64,000 nt of DNA from Sphingomonas aliaeris (GTDB lineage: Bacteria > Pseudomonadota > Alphaproteobacteria > Sphingomonadales > Sphingomonadaceae): positions 1,614,501 to 1,678,500 of the forward strand of contig NZ_CP061035.1 in assembly GCF_016743815.1 (NCBI RefSeq), in the 5' to 3' direction. Both the position numbers and the translations under genes were made by a program. Positions 38,929-49,032 of the stretch are shown in pieces. The notes under the pieces are model-generated. The model ran no database searches. It saw nothing but the letters and a program-made list of their open reading frames with translations, and had not been told where the DNA came from. The number at the start of each line of letters is the position of its first letter. The first letter of the stretch is position 1.

Positions 38929-39911
38929 GAATAAGCGATCCATCGATCGAGCAATGCATTCGCCAGCCCGGAGTCGATCGCTTCGGCGGCGACGGCGGCA
39001 CCTTCGGTCAGGGCAGGGCTGTGGCCCGCGACGACAAGCGCGGCGGCGGCGTTTAGCAGGACGGCGTCGCGGTACCCGCCGGATTCACCCTTCAACAGGC
39101 GGCGAAGCGCGAGCGCGTTATATGCAGGGTCGCCTCCGTGGATCGCAGCGATCGGGTGGCGGGGCAGGCCGGCATCCTCTGGTACGATGCGGCGTTGCAG
39201 GTCGGCGGTCCCGACATTGACGACGACGCTGGGCCCCGCACCCGACAGTTCGTCCAACCCTTCCTCGCCCGACACAACGATCGCCGCTTCCGTGCCGAGT
39301 TGTTCCAGCGCCTCGGCATACAGTCCGGTGTAATCGGGCCTTGCGATGCCGATCAGCTGGCGCGTCACGCGCGCCGGGTTGGCGAGCGGCCCCATAAGGT
39401 TGAAGATCGTGCGCTTGCCGATGCGACGCCGGATCGGGGTAATACGCCGCATCACCGGGTGATGATTGGCGGCGAACAAAAAACAGATGCCGAGATCGTC
39501 CAGCGTCTGCTGCGCCATCGCGCCCGCGCGTTCCATGTCGAGACCGAGCGCCTCCAGCGTATCCGCCGCACCCGCCTTGGACGATGCGGCGCGGTTGCCA
39601 TGCTTGGCGACAGGTACGCCGCAAGACGCCACGACGAGGCTGACGGCGGTGGACACGTTCAGCGTGTGATGCCCGTCCCCGCCCGTACCGCATACGTCGA
39701 TCGCATTGGCGGGCGCATCGATCGGGATGAAGCGGGCGCGCAGTGCGCGGGCGGCCTCGGCGATCTCGATGCTGGTTTCGCCGCGATCGGACAGAGCGAG
39801 CAGGAAGTCGGCGATCGCCTCCTCGGACGTGCGGGCATCGAGAATGTCCGCGAAAGCCTGTGCTGCGCTTTCGCGCGACAGCGGGCTGATCGGATCGGGG
39901 AGGGCAGTCAC
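38925..39911 (-). CDS. trpD: Anthranilate phosphoribosyltransferase
   Basis: Adds phosphoribose to anthranilate. 328 residues. The PRPP-binding loop reads [18 protein letters not shown], followed by [20 protein letters not shown] and the [20 protein letters not shown] region. It starts with GTG, overlapping the trpG stop (GTGA), and its own stop overlaps trpC. So trpG, trpD and trpC are one coupled unit. Confidence 0.97.
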   Translation of the reverse strand: MTALPDPISPLSRESAAQAFADILDARTSEEAIADFLLALSDRGETSIEIAEAARALRARFIPIDAPANAIDVCGTGGDGHHTLNVSTAVSLVVASCGVPVAKHGNRAASSKAGAADTLEALGLDMERAGAMAQQTLDDLGICFLFAANHHPVMRRITPIRRRIGKRTIFNLMGPLANPARVTRQLIGIARPDYTGLYAEALEQLGTEAAIVVSGEEGLDELSGAGPSVVVNVGTADLQRRIVPEDAGLPRHPIAAIHGGDPAYNALALRRLLKGESGGYRDAVLLNAAAALVVAGHSPALTEGAAVAAEAIDSGLANALLDRWIAYS

Positions 39912-40597
39912 TCTATTACCCGCCCGCCTGCGGGAGGGGTTAAGGTAGGGGACGCAATCCCAAGCGCGGGCGATAGGGCTGACTGCCCTCCCCCGGCGCC
40001 TCCCGCGAGCGGGCGGGGAGAAGATGTCACCAGCAGACCAGCGATGCGCAGGAAATTCGCCAGCATCGCATGCCCATGTTCGGTCGCGATGCTTTCGGGA
40101 TGAAACTGCACGCCGTGGATCGGCAGGCTTGCATGGCGCACGCCCATGACCGATCCATCGGAACTGCGCGCGTTGACGATCAGGTCCGCAGGAATATCCT
40201 CGACGATCAGCGAGTGATAGCGCGTCGCAGTGAAGGGCGAGGGCAGGCCTTCGAACAGACCGGTACCGTCATGTTCCACTGGGGATGTTTTGCCGTGCAT
40301 CAGCCCGCCGCGAACGACGTTGCCGCCGAAATGCTGCCCGATCGCCTGGTGGCCGAGGCAAACGCCGAGCAGCGGTTTCCCCTGATCCGCGCAGGCGGCG
40401 ACGAGATCCAGGCTGATTCCCGCCTCGGTTGGGGTGCACGGCCCCGGCGAGATCAGGAACGCCTGCGCATTGCTGGCGATCGCATCCCGCGCGGTCAGCG
40501 CATCGTTTCGCACGACTTTCACTTCTGCCCCCAGTTCCATCAGGTAATGGACAAGGTTCCAGGTGAAGCTGTCGTAATTGTCGATCACGAGTATCAT
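39908..40597 (-). CDS. trpG: Anthranilate synthase glutamine amidotransferase component, with a repeat-derived tail
   Basis: Class I glutamine amidotransferase giving ammonia to TrpE. 229 residues, about 35-40 longer than usual. The triad is Cys80 in [12 protein letters not shown], His166 and Glu168 in [13 protein letters not shown]. The normal end is near [12 protein letters not shown]. The remaining ~40 residues, Pro/Gly/Ser-rich ([13 protein letters not shown] and so on), are read from a 100-base element with inverted ends at 39919-40018. The stop still overlaps the trpD GTG. I chose the ATG giving [13 protein letters not shown]. Confidence 0.95.
   Translation of the reverse strand: MILVIDNYDSFTWNLVHYLMELGAEVKVVRNDALTARDAIASNAQAFLISPGPCTPTEAGISLDLVAACADQGKPLLGVCLGHQAIGQHFGGNVVRGGLMHGKTSPVEHDGTGLFEGLPSPFTATRYHSLIVEDIPADLIVNARSSDGSVMGVRHASLPIHGVQFHPESIATEHGHAMLANFLRIAGLLVTSSPRPLAGGAGGGQSALSPALGIASPTLTPPAGGRVIE
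39919..40018. repeat. MITE-like element with terminal inverted repeats in the 3' end of trpG
   Basis: CCCGCCCGCCTGCGGGAGGG (39919-39938) is matched in inverted orientation by CGCCTCCCGCGAGCGGGCGG (39997-40016), about 18 of 20 positions. The ~100-base segment is translated as the extra C-terminal tail of TrpG. No full copy is seen elsewhere in the window. Confidence 0.55.
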
Positions 40598-40750
40598 CAG
40601 CGCGCCATAGCCGATGGGCGGGGCAGCGCAACCACGCCGCGGCTCGTGCCTTTCCGGTGCCTTGTTTCGGGCTCCATCGTCCGTCATTCAGCGTGGAGCA
40701 ATCGGCGGCATCGGACGTTTATCCAGCTTAGCCCCCAGGAGGTCCCCACC

Positions 40751-41173
40751 ATGATCCGTCTCATCACCGCTACCGCCTTGCTAGCCCTGGCGGCACCGGC
40801 ATTCGCGCAGACGGCTCCGGCGGCGGGGACTGCGGCGGACGGAAGCGCGCCGGTGCAGCGCATCCGCAACGTTCAGTTGAAGGCCGGCGAACCCTGTCCC
40901 AAAGGCGCGGCGGACGAGATCGTGGTGTGCGGCACGCTGGAGGAGCCGTATCGGATTCCGAAGACTTTGCGCGAGACCAAACCCAGCGCGGCGACCCAGA
41001 GTTGGGTGAACCGGGCGGCGACGATCGACGAGGTCGGGCGCGTGGCGGGAGGCTTACCGGATACATGCTCTTCGGTCGGTACCGGTGGCCAGACCGGCTG
41101 CAACCAGCGTCTGATCCGCGAATATACGGCGGAAAAGCTGGAAGAGCGGCGCAAGGCGACAACCGTCCCCTGA
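40751..41173 (+). CDS. Secreted Cys-containing protein of unknown function
   Basis: 140 residues. Signal peptide MIRLITATALLALAAPAFA. The mature part has two Cys pairs, GEPCPKGAADEIVVCG and CSSVGTGGQTGCN, suggesting disulfides in the periplasm. The EIVVCG...PYRIPK pattern occurs in sphingomonad hypothetical proteins as far as I recall, without known function. It is transcribed against the trp genes, between trpG and trpE. Confidence 0.75.
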   Translation: MIRLITATALLALAAPAFAQTAPAAGTAADGSAPVQRIRNVQLKAGEPCPKGAADEIVVCGTLEEPYRIPKTLRETKPSAATQSWVNRAATIDEVGRVAGGLPDTCSSVGTGGQTGCNQRLIREYTAEKLEERRKATTVP

Positions 41174-41205
41174 CGAGCTCGTCCGATCGGCGCTGCCACG
41201 CCGAT

Positions 41206-42721
41206 CTATTGTCCGAAGCGACTTTCGGTGGCGCGGGCGATCGCCTCGCGGGCGGCCGCCAGGAGCGCTCCGGCCTTCGCCTCGCACTCCCGCTGCTCAT
41301 AGGCCGGGTTGCTGTCGGCTACGATGCCGGCTCCGGCCTGTATATGCATCGTCCCGTCCTTCACGACCGCGGTGCGCAGGACGATGCACGAATCCATCGA
41401 TCCGTCAGGGGAGAAATAGCCGACGCCGCCGGCATAGGCGCCGCGTTTTTCAGATTCGAGTTCGGCGATGATTCCACAGGCCCGCACTTTCGGTGCACCG
41501 CTGACGGTGCCGGCCGGGAATCCGGCAAGCAGCGCGTCGACCGCGTCGTGCGGGGTGTCTAGGCGGCCGACGACGTTGGACACGATGTGCATGACGTGGC
41601 TGTAGAATTCGACCGTGTAGCTGTCCGTCACCGTAACCGTGCCGGCCGACGACACCCGTCCGACATCGTTGCGGCCGAGATCGAGCAACATCAGATGTTC
41701 GGCGCGTTCCTTCGGATCGGCGAGCAGACTCGCGCGGTTCGCCTCATCCTCGGCCGGCGTCTTCCCGCGTGGGCGGGTGCCGGCGATCGGGCGGATCGTT
41801 ACGTCGCCGTCGCGCACACGGACGAGGATCTCGGGACTTGAGCCGGTCAGCGTGAAGCCGGGCAGATCGAGATGATAAAGGAACGGCGACGGGTTGATAC
41901 GGCGGAGTGCGCGGTAAAGCTCGATCGGGGGTAGCGGGAACGGAACCGTGAAACGTTGCGCGAGGACGACCTGAAAGATGTCCCCGGCGACGATATAGTC
42001 CTTCGCCCGTGCGACCATCTCGCCATATCGGCCGGCCGGCAGCGCGGGCGTCAGGGCGACGTCGTGCGCGTCGGGCAAGCGCGCGGGGGCGGGAAGGCCG
42101 GCGGTCGCGAGTCGTGCCGCTACCGCATCGATACGCTCTTCCGCCTGCGCAACGATTGCGGTCGGATCGCGCGTCTCGTCGGGCCAGACTGGCGCGACCA
42201 GGAACAGCGCGTCGGCGAGGCGATCGAAGATCAGTACGACGGTCGGGCGCACGAAGATCATGTCCGGCAGTCCGAGCGGGTCGCTATCCTGTTCCGGCAG
42301 GCGCTCGACCAGCCCGATCGTCTCATAGCCGAAATAGCCGACGAGGCAGGCGAGCGCGCGAGGCAGTTCCGTGGGAACGGCCATGCGACAATCCGCTACC
42401 AGCGCGCGCAGCGCGTCCAGCGTCGGTGCTTCGCAGGGGGAGAAAGCCTCGCGGTCGGTCAACCAATCGTAATTGATTTCGGCGGCATTCCCCTGCGCGC
42501 GAAAAACAAGATCCGGGGCGAGACCGATCAGGCTGTGGCGCCCACGGGTCGCCCCGCCCTCGACCGATCTCGAGCAGGAAATCGCCGCGACCCGGTTCGA
42601 TAAGCTTCAGCGCCGCCGCAACGGGCGTTTCCGTGTCGGCGATCTGCCGGCGCCAGACCAGCGCGGGGCGATCCGCCGCCAGTTCCGCCAGCGGATCGAT
42701 AGGACCGTTCGGTTCGCTCAC
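41206..42721 (-). pseudogene. trpE: Anthranilate synthase component I, frameshifted near the N-terminus
   Basis: Makes anthranilate from chorismate with ammonia from TrpG. The restored product is about 504 residues, a normal length. The catalytic domain is intact in the long frame: DIFQVVLAQRFTVPFP, GSSPEILVRV, IAGTRPRGKTPAEDE, DLGRNDVGRVS, FPAGTVSGAPKVRA and GYFSPDGSMDSCI. The N-terminal ~50 residues (GTG start, MSEPNGPIDPLAELA) lie in another frame. One extra base near 42568 breaks LLES-VEGGATRGRHSLIGLA: the sequence has CTCGAGATCGG where CTCGAGTCGG fits. GTG 42721 is six bases after the ppiD stop. Confidence 0.85.
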
Positions 42722-42726
42722 CTGCG

Positions 42727-44676
42727 TCAGTTTGCTGCAGCCTGGCCGAGCAACTGCGCTTTCAGCGCGTTGATCCGGGCTGCGTTCTTCTTGACGCCGA
42801 CGATCGACTTCACCGCATTGGTGAATTGTTCGGCATATTCACGGCCGGCGAGCTTGCCGAGATCGTCCTGCGTCGCGCGGATCACGGCGGCATTGCCCGC
42901 TGCGTTGCCTCGGTCGATCTTGTTCAGCTTGACGATGAACCAGCCTTCGTTGTTCGGCGCTTCAAGCAGTTTGGCGCTGTTTTCGGTCATGCTGAACATT
43001 AGCACCAGCGGCGGTGGCGCGCCCCGCGGATTGGCGGCCATCTGCGCGCGCGACGATGCGAGCGGTTCGACCGGCGGCGCCTTGACGCCGCTGGCCGCGA
43101 TCAGCGAGGCCAAAGGCTGACCCTTGCCCACTTTCGCGACGACATCGTTCGCGACGGTGCGGGCGGCGCGGCGGGCACGGTCGAGCTGGAAGTCGCGCGC
43201 GACGGCGGCACGAATCTGCGCCACCGGGGGAGCGGCGGCGGGCACGACCTGACCCAGAGCGACGACCGCGAAGCCGCCGGTCGGATCGACCTGAACCATC
43301 TGCGGCGGATCGTTGGGTGCGGCGGCAAAGGCAGCGGCGACGATCGGCATGAAGTCGGCTGCGGCCTTTTTCGACGGATCGTTCGGGTCGCGACCATCGG
43401 ACAACAGTGGCGGCGTGGCGGTGGCCGAGAGCTTCTGTTGGGCGATGACGTCGTCGAAAGTGGCGCGGTTGTTGCCGATGTTGTCATCCATCGCATCGTG
43501 GATGCGGCCGAGCACTTCCAGCGTCTTGGTCTTGGTGGCAGCGGCGACCAGTTCCGGCTTGGCCTGTTCGAACGTCTTGCCCGCGCTCTGCTCGACCTTG
43601 TCCACGCGAACGATGGCGAACCCGATCGTGGACCGGACCGGCCCGACCAGCGCACCCTTGGCCGCGCCGAATACCGCATCCGCCGCGGCAGGTGAGCTTT
43701 GCGCGGCATAGCCGATCTTGTCGAGCGCGCTCAGCATCGTCGGTTCCAGACCGGCGGCGCGGGCTGCGACGTCCAGCGCCGTGCCGCTCTTCACCTTGGC
43801 GAGCAAGGCGTTGGCCGCCGCCTGATCCACCACGATGACCTGCAACAGATCGCGCTTCTCGGTCGCGGCATAGGTGCGCGCCTGCGCCTTATAGGCGGCG
43901 GCGAGTTCGGCCTCGGTCGGCACGGTCTGTGCCTTGATCTGGTCGGCAGTGACCATCGCGTAGCGGATCACCCGACGTTCCGGGATCATGTAGCGCGCGA
44001 GGTTGCGCTTGTACCACGCCTTCACTTCCGCATCGGTGGCGGGCGCGCCTTCACCCATCGCGCGGGTCGGAATGAAGGCAAGCTCGCCCTGACGCTTTTC
44101 CAGCAACAGCGACGCATAAGGCAGCGCAAGCCCCTGCGATACTTGCGCGGCGGGCAGGATCGGCAACACCAATTGCCGACCGATCAACTGACGCATCAAG
44201 CCAAGGCGGACCTCGCGATCGGTCAGGCCCTGCTGCGACAGGAGCGATTCGTACGCCGCCTGGCTGAACTTGCCGTCCGGCCCCTGCAAAGCCGGGATGC
44301 TCGCAATCTGTCCGTCGATCAGCTTTTTGCTGACGACCAGTCCCTGCTTCTCGCCGAATTGCTGGAGCGCGAGTTCGGTGATGCTACGATCGAGCGTCGG
44401 TTCGAACCCGCCGCCGGACACGAACTTGATCATATCCAGACCTGGCTGCTGCTGAGCGTAGTTTTGCACCTGCGCCTGCAATTCCTGCGTCAGGGCCGGG
44501 ACGGTGACCTTCTCCTTGCCGACCGTCGCTACGGTATCCGACTTCGCGTCGCCGCCGCTGTTGACCAGATTGTTGATATCGCCGCTTGCAAAGGAAAGGA
44601 CGAGCATCGCCAGCAGCGCGAAGGCGATGACGATCCCGACCTTCGAGTGAATGATACCGCGGATGACGCTGAGCAT
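42727..44676 (-). CDS. ppiD: PpiD/SurA-type periplasmic peptidyl-prolyl isomerase
   Basis: Membrane-anchored chaperone and isomerase for outer-membrane proteins leaving the Sec channel. About 649 residues. A single N-terminal anchor (VGIVIAFALLAMLVLSFASG) is followed by a SurA-N-like helical domain, a parvulin domain near 250-380 and a C-terminal helical part. I chose the ATG giving MLSVIRGIIHSKVG; an ATG 11 codons upstream (44709) is open. trpE follows after six bases, so the two are co-transcribed. Confidence 0.9.
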   Translation of the reverse strand: MLSVIRGIIHSKVGIVIAFALLAMLVLSFASGDINNLVNSGGDAKSDTVATVGKEKVTVPALTQELQAQVQNYAQQQPGLDMIKFVSGGGFEPTLDRSITELALQQFGEKQGLVVSKKLIDGQIASIPALQGPDGKFSQAAYESLLSQQGLTDREVRLGLMRQLIGRQLVLPILPAAQVSQGLALPYASLLLEKRQGELAFIPTRAMGEGAPATDAEVKAWYKRNLARYMIPERRVIRYAMVTADQIKAQTVPTEAELAAAYKAQARTYAATEKRDLLQVIVVDQAAANALLAKVKSGTALDVAARAAGLEPTMLSALDKIGYAAQSSPAAADAVFGAAKGALVGPVRSTIGFAIVRVDKVEQSAGKTFEQAKPELVAAATKTKTLEVLGRIHDAMDDNIGNNRATFDDVIAQQKLSATATPPLLSDGRDPNDPSKKAAADFMPIVAAAFAAAPNDPPQMVQVDPTGGFAVVALGQVVPAAAPPVAQIRAAVARDFQLDRARRAARTVANDVVAKVGKGQPLASLIAASGVKAPPVEPLASSRAQMAANPRGAPPPLVLMFSMTENSAKLLEAPNNEGWFIVKLNKIDRGNAAGNAAVIRATQDDLGKLAGREYAEQFTNAVKSIVGVKKNAARINALKAQLLGQAAAN

Positions 44677-44843
44677 GGAGAACCGATCTGTTGATTGCCG
44701 GAAAAGCAAGAAGCAGCCGCTTTACGGGCAGGACCCGGCGGCTTCAAGCATGTCTGGCCAGGGTTGTGCGGACGGGCTTGTGTGTACCGGGGGCGGCGCT
44801 CTAACGGTCTGTGCGTAACACTTATGGAATTTCGGGGGCGGTG

Positions 44844-45590
44844 ATGACGCGACGCAAGCTGATTGCAGGCAATTGGAAGATGAACGGTGATCTGGCATCG
44901 CTCGCCGAACTGGGCGGTATCGCGATCGCGGCGCAGAATGCACCCGGCATCGACGTCGCGATCGCCGTGCCGGCGACGTTGATCGCGCCCGCGATCGCCG
45001 CCGCGCCAGGGCTGAGCATCGGGGCGCAGGACGTTCATTGGTCCGCCAAGGGCGCACACACGGGGTGCATCTCGGTTGCGATGATCGCGGAGGCCAAGGC
45101 GGAATTTTCGATCATAGGCCACAGCGAGCGCCGCGCGGATAACGGCGAGACGGATGCGCAGGTAAAGTCCAAGGCGGAGGCGCTGCACGCGGGTGGGCTG
45201 GATGCGATCCTGTGCGTCGGCGAGACGCTGGACGAGCGCGATGCGGGGCAGGCAGTCGCGGTCGTTACCGGCCAATTGGCGGCGAGCGTGCCAGAGGGTG
45301 CGGCGGCGGACTGGCTGTCGATCGCATACGAACCGGTATGGGCGATCGGAACCGGACGGACGCCGACCGTATCGGATGTTGCGGCGATGCACGAAGCGAT
45401 CCGGACCAAGCTGCGCGAACTGATCGGTGCCGAAGCCGATGCGATGCGCCTGCTGTACGGCGGTTCGGTGACGGGGGATAACGCCACAGAACTGCTCGGC
45501 GCATCCGATGTCGATGGCGCGCTCGTCGGTGGCGCAAGCCTCACCGCCGCGAAGTTCGTACCGATCGTGGAGGCCGGCGCGCGTCTTTAA
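44844..45590 (+). CDS. tpiA: Triose-phosphate isomerase
   Basis: Interconverts dihydroxyacetone phosphate and glyceraldehyde 3-phosphate. 248 residues, the usual length. Catalytic residues: Lys12 in AGNWKMNG, His93 in IIGHSERRADN and Glu163 in IAYEPVWAIGTG. The phosphate-binding LLYGGSVTGDNATELL is also present. ATG at 44844 is chosen over upstream non-conserved codons. Divergent from ppiD and convergent with the aminopeptidase gene (nine-base gap). Confidence 0.97.
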   Translation: MTRRKLIAGNWKMNGDLASLAELGGIAIAAQNAPGIDVAIAVPATLIAPAIAAAPGLSIGAQDVHWSAKGAHTGCISVAMIAEAKAEFSIIGHSERRADNGETDAQVKSKAEALHAGGLDAILCVGETLDERDAGQAVAVVTGQLAASVPEGAAADWLSIAYEPVWAIGTGRTPTVSDVAAMHEAIRTKLRELIGAEADAMRLLYGGSVTGDNATELLGASDVDGALVGGASLTAAKFVPIVEAGARL

Positions 45591-45599
45591 TCCGTCGGG

Positions 45600-46982
45600 T
45601 CAGCCGTACCGCTCCTTCAGCACGGCCCATGCCGCGCGTAGGCCAAGGGCATCGCCACCCTTTGGCCGCCCCGGCTTCGCAGTGGGCCGCCACGCGAACG
45701 TGTCGAAATGGGCCCATGCGACATGTTTCGGTATGAAGCGGCGGAGGAACAAGGCGGCGGTCGACGCGCCGGCATAGCCGCCCTCCGCCGAATTCACCAT
45801 GTCGGCAATGTCGGATTTGAGCATGTCGTCATAGCCGTCCCATAGGGGCAGGCGCCACAACGGGTCGCCGATGGCGATGCCGGCCTTGAGAAGTTCGTCG
45901 GCCAACGCGTCGTCATTGCTGAACGTAGCGGGCAGGTCCGGACCCAAAGCGACACGCGCGGCCCCGGTCAGCGTGGCATAATCGATGATTAGTTCCGGTG
46001 AATCCTCGCCCGCCTTGGTCAGCGCATCGCCCAGGACGAGCCGACCCTCCGCATCGGTGTTGGTGTTCTCGACGGTCAGCCCCTTGCGGGATTTCAGCAC
46101 GTCACCCGGCCGGAACGCGTTCCCCGAAATGCTGTTCTCGACGGCCGGGATCAGCAGATGCAACCGCACTTTCAGCCGGGCCGCCATGACGAGGCTCGCC
46201 AGCGCCAGCGCATGCGCCGCGCCGCCCATATCCTTCTTCATCAGCGCCATGCCGCCGCCGGGCTTGACGTTCAGCCCGCCCGTGTCGAACGCCACGCCCT
46301 TGCCGAGGATCGCGATGCGGGGATGTTTCGGATCGCCCCATTCGACCTCGATCAGCCGGGGCGCGCGATCCTGCGCCGCGGCGCGTCCGACCGCGTGGAT
46401 CATCGGATAACCCTTGGCGAGTGCCTCGCCCTTCGTCACCGTCAGCGTCGCACCGTGTGCTTTGGCCAGCAGGTCGGCGTGTCGCTCCAGATCGGCCGGG
46501 CCCATGTCGGAGGCGGGGGTGTTGACCAGATCGCGGACCAGCGCCGTCGCGGTGGCAAGCCTCACCGTTTCCTCGATCTTCGCCGGTTCGCCGGTCAGCA
46601 GGACGCGTGGGCCAACATCGTCGCCCTTGCGATACGCATCGAAGCGATATTGGGCGAGCGCCCAGCCGAGCATCGCGGCTCCGGGTTCGCCATCCGCCAG
46701 ACGGTAGGTTCCGGCCGGTAGCTGTTCGCCGAGCGACGCGATACGCCAGGGTGATTCGACGCTTTCGTTGCAGACCAGCAGCATCGACCAGTCGTCGGCA
46801 GCGTCTGCCGGAAGAACCGCGCGATTTCCGGCCTTTCCGGTCAGGCGGTGCGCTGCGACCGTGGTGCGCGTGCGGGCAGGCTGCTTTGCCAGCCACGCGT
46901 CATAGGCGTCGGGATGGACGACATGGATCGTGCGTGCGCTTTGTCCACGATCGGGCTGGAGCAGTGTGGCGAAATCGGTCAT
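45600..46982 (-). CDS. M17-family leucyl aminopeptidase
   Basis: Dizinc cytosolic aminopeptidase that removes N-terminal residues. About 460 residues. Metal and catalytic motifs: ILGKGVAFDTGGLNVKPGGG (Lys and Asp), MKKDMGGAAHALALA, and the signature NTNTDAEGRLVLGDALT with Asp and Glu ligands. The N-terminal domain is shorter and less conserved than in PepA. The start giving MTDFATLLQPDRG is likely; ATGs at 46994 and 47027 are alternatives. Convergent with tpiA; rimO lies upstream. Confidence 0.92.
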   Translation of the reverse strand: MTDFATLLQPDRGQSARTIHVVHPDAYDAWLAKQPARTRTTVAAHRLTGKAGNRAVLPADAADDWSMLLVCNESVESPWRIASLGEQLPAGTYRLADGEPGAAMLGWALAQYRFDAYRKGDDVGPRVLLTGEPAKIEETVRLATATALVRDLVNTPASDMGPADLERHADLLAKAHGATLTVTKGEALAKGYPMIHAVGRAAAQDRAPRLIEVEWGDPKHPRIAILGKGVAFDTGGLNVKPGGGMALMKKDMGGAAHALALASLVMAARLKVRLHLLIPAVENSISGNAFRPGDVLKSRKGLTVENTNTDAEGRLVLGDALTKAGEDSPELIIDYATLTGAARVALGPDLPATFSNDDALADELLKAGIAIGDPLWRLPLWDGYDDMLKSDIADMVNSAEGGYAGASTAALFLRRFIPKHVAWAHFDTFAWRPTAKPGRPKGGDALGLRAAWAVLKERYG

Positions 46983-47032
46983 CGATGCGGGCATCTCCGG
47001 AATGTGCCGAGCGGCGGCGTCTTGCAATCGCG

Positions 47033-48388
47033 TCAGACGGGCACGCCGTACAGGTCGTGATCGTCCGCATCCTCGATCTCGACGGCCACTATATCGCCCT
47101 GCTTCAGATGCCCGGCATCGCGCAGGAAAACCTCTCCGTCGATTTCGGGTGCATCGGCCTTGGACCGGCCGGTCGCGCCGCCTTCCTCATCGACCGCATC
47201 GACTATCACATCCAGCGTGCGACCGATCTTGGCCTGCAGTTTCTCGGCGGAAATGCGCGCGGTCAGTTCCATCAGGCGGGCGTAGCGCTCCTCCTTGATC
47301 TCTTCCGGCACAGCGTCTGGCAGATCGTTGGCAGCGGCACCCTCGACCGGTTCGAAGCGGAACGCGCCGACCCGGTCCAATTGCGCCTCTTCCAGCCAAT
47401 CCATCAGATACCGGAAATCGTCTTCCGTCTCGCCGGGGAAGCCGACGACAAAGGTCGACCGGATCGCGATATCCGGTGCGATGGTCCGCCAGTTCTTGAT
47501 CCGCTCCAGCACCTTCGCTTCGTTCGCGGGCCGGCGCATCAGCTTCAAGACGTTCCGGCTGGCATGCTGGAACGGGATATCAAGATAGGGAAGGATCAGC
47601 CCTTCCGCCATCAGCGGGATGACCTGATCGACGTGTGGATAGGGATAGACGTAATGCAGGCGCACCCATGCACCCAGCTTGCCGAGTTCGCGCGACAGAT
47701 CGGTCATGTGCGCGCGTACTTCGTTGCCGTGCCACATGCGGGGGTGATGCTTGATATCGACGCCGTATGCCGACGTGTCCTGGCTGATGACCAGCAATTC
47801 GCGCGTGCCGGCCTCGATCAGCTTCTCCGCCTCGCGAAGGATGGCGTCGGGACGGCGGCTGACCAGATCGCCGCGCAACGACGGAATGATGCAGAACGAA
47901 CAGCGGTGATTGCACCCCTCACTGATCTTCAGATAGCTGTAATGCCGCGGTGTCAGCTTCAGGCCGCTGTCGGGAACGAGATTGAGGAACGCGCTGGGCG
48001 GCATCGGGGCGGCATTGTGCACCGCGCCGACGACCTCTTCATATTGATGCGCGCCGGTGACCGCGAGAACGTTGGGGAACCGATCGCGGATCATCTCCGC
48101 TTCCTTGCCCATGCAACCGGTGACGATGACGCGGCCGTTCTCCGCAATCGCCTCGCCGATCGCCTCGAGCGATTCCTCCTTGGCGGAATCGAGAAAGCCG
48201 CACGTGTTGACCAGCACGACATCCGCGCCGGCATAATCGGCGGACATGGCATAGCCGTCCGACCGGAGCTTCGTCAGGATACGTTCGCTGTCGACCAGGT
48301 TCTTCGGACAGCCGAGCGAAACCATGCCGATCTTCGGCGGGGAGGGAGTATCGTTGCCATGAGAAGTCGCGCATGTAGGCGAACTCAC
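47033..48388 (-). CDS. rimO: Ribosomal protein S12 methylthiotransferase
   Basis: Radical-SAM enzyme adding a methylthio group to Asp89 of ribosomal protein S12. 451 residues. The three N-terminal cluster Cys are in [27 protein letters not shown] and [10 protein letters not shown]; the radical-SAM CX3CX2C is [20 protein letters not shown]; a TRAM domain ends the protein. The start is GTG at 48388, the only reasonable initiator, overlapping the stop of the DUF1989 gene (GTGA). Confidence 0.95.
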   Translation of the reverse strand: MSSPTCATSHGNDTPSPPKIGMVSLGCPKNLVDSERILTKLRSDGYAMSADYAGADVVLVNTCGFLDSAKEESLEAIGEAIAENGRVIVTGCMGKEAEMIRDRFPNVLAVTGAHQYEEVVGAVHNAAPMPPSAFLNLVPDSGLKLTPRHYSYLKISEGCNHRCSFCIIPSLRGDLVSRRPDAILREAEKLIEAGTRELLVISQDTSAYGVDIKHHPRMWHGNEVRAHMTDLSRELGKLGAWVRLHYVYPYPHVDQVIPLMAEGLILPYLDIPFQHASRNVLKLMRRPANEAKVLERIKNWRTIAPDIAIRSTFVVGFPGETEDDFRYLMDWLEEAQLDRVGAFRFEPVEGAAANDLPDAVPEEIKEERYARLMELTARISAEKLQAKIGRTLDVIVDAVDEEGGATGRSKADAPEIDGEVFLRDAGHLKQGDIVAVEIEDADDHDLYGVPV

Positions 48389-49032
48389 CGCGATTTTCTA
48401 GTGTCGGTCTGTGTTGCTACGCGCGTAGTGACCGGGCTGCAGGCGGCTTCGATCCGATAGTGTATCGGCTTGAACGTGCCCCCATTACTGTCCGGCGCCG
48501 AGCAGGCGGTCAGGCCGATGATCAGGTCCATCTCGGCGCGAAACGTGACGTGGTCTCCCGCCTTGCTGATCGGCGGCAGAACCTTCAGCCTGCCGGTTTC
48601 GCCATCGATCGGGACATTCATGAAGCAATTGAACGCGGTCGGGATGCGATCGGGTTGAACGCCGAACGGCTCGAGCGCGGTGGCGAGGTTGCCGAAACAT
48701 CCGCGGTGCGGGGGCAAATCCGGGTAGAAGTGGTGAAACGTGTCGAACGAGCACGGCGTAAGCAGGAAGTCATGCCGTCCGACCGTATCGTCCACGATCG
48801 TCAACATCGGCCGGCTGCGGTTGGAATAGAGGATGTGATCGGTCGTCAGGTATATCGTCTCGGCATAGTCAAGCGTCCGGCCCGACGAGATGACCTCGTT
48901 CAGGTCCTCGGCATTGAATGCCAGCAGATCGGCGACCTGCTCACCACGCGGATCGATCACGACGAGCGTGTCGCCCTGTTTCAGCGTGAAGGCTGTCCCA
49001 CTGCGTTCCGGAATTTCGATGGCGTCGGTCAC
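48385..49032 (-). CDS. DUF1989 (urea-carboxylase-associated) family protein
   Basis: About 215 residues. It begins [20 protein letters not shown] and includes [50 protein letters not shown] and the conserved [16 protein letters not shown]. Relatives sit beside urea or guanidine carboxylase genes; their exact reaction is not settled. No carboxylase gene is here. The GTG start overlaps the stop of the YqcI/YcgG gene, and its stop overlaps the rimO start. Confidence 0.85.
   Translation of the reverse strand: MTDAIEIPERSGTAFTLKQGDTLVVIDPRGEQVADLLAFNAEDLNEVISSGRTLDYAETIYLTTDHILYSNRSRPMLTIVDDTVGRHDFLLTPCSFDTFHHFYPDLPPHRGCFGNLATALEPFGVQPDRIPTAFNCFMNVPIDGETGRLKVLPPISKAGDHVTFRAEMDLIIGLTACSAPDSNGGTFKPIHYRIEAACSPVTTRVATQTDTRKSR

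Noticed and set aside
42480..42721. Programmed ribosomal frameshift in trpE
   Set aside because: No slippery heptamer or downstream structure at the site, and other genes in the window show the same type of single-base lesion.
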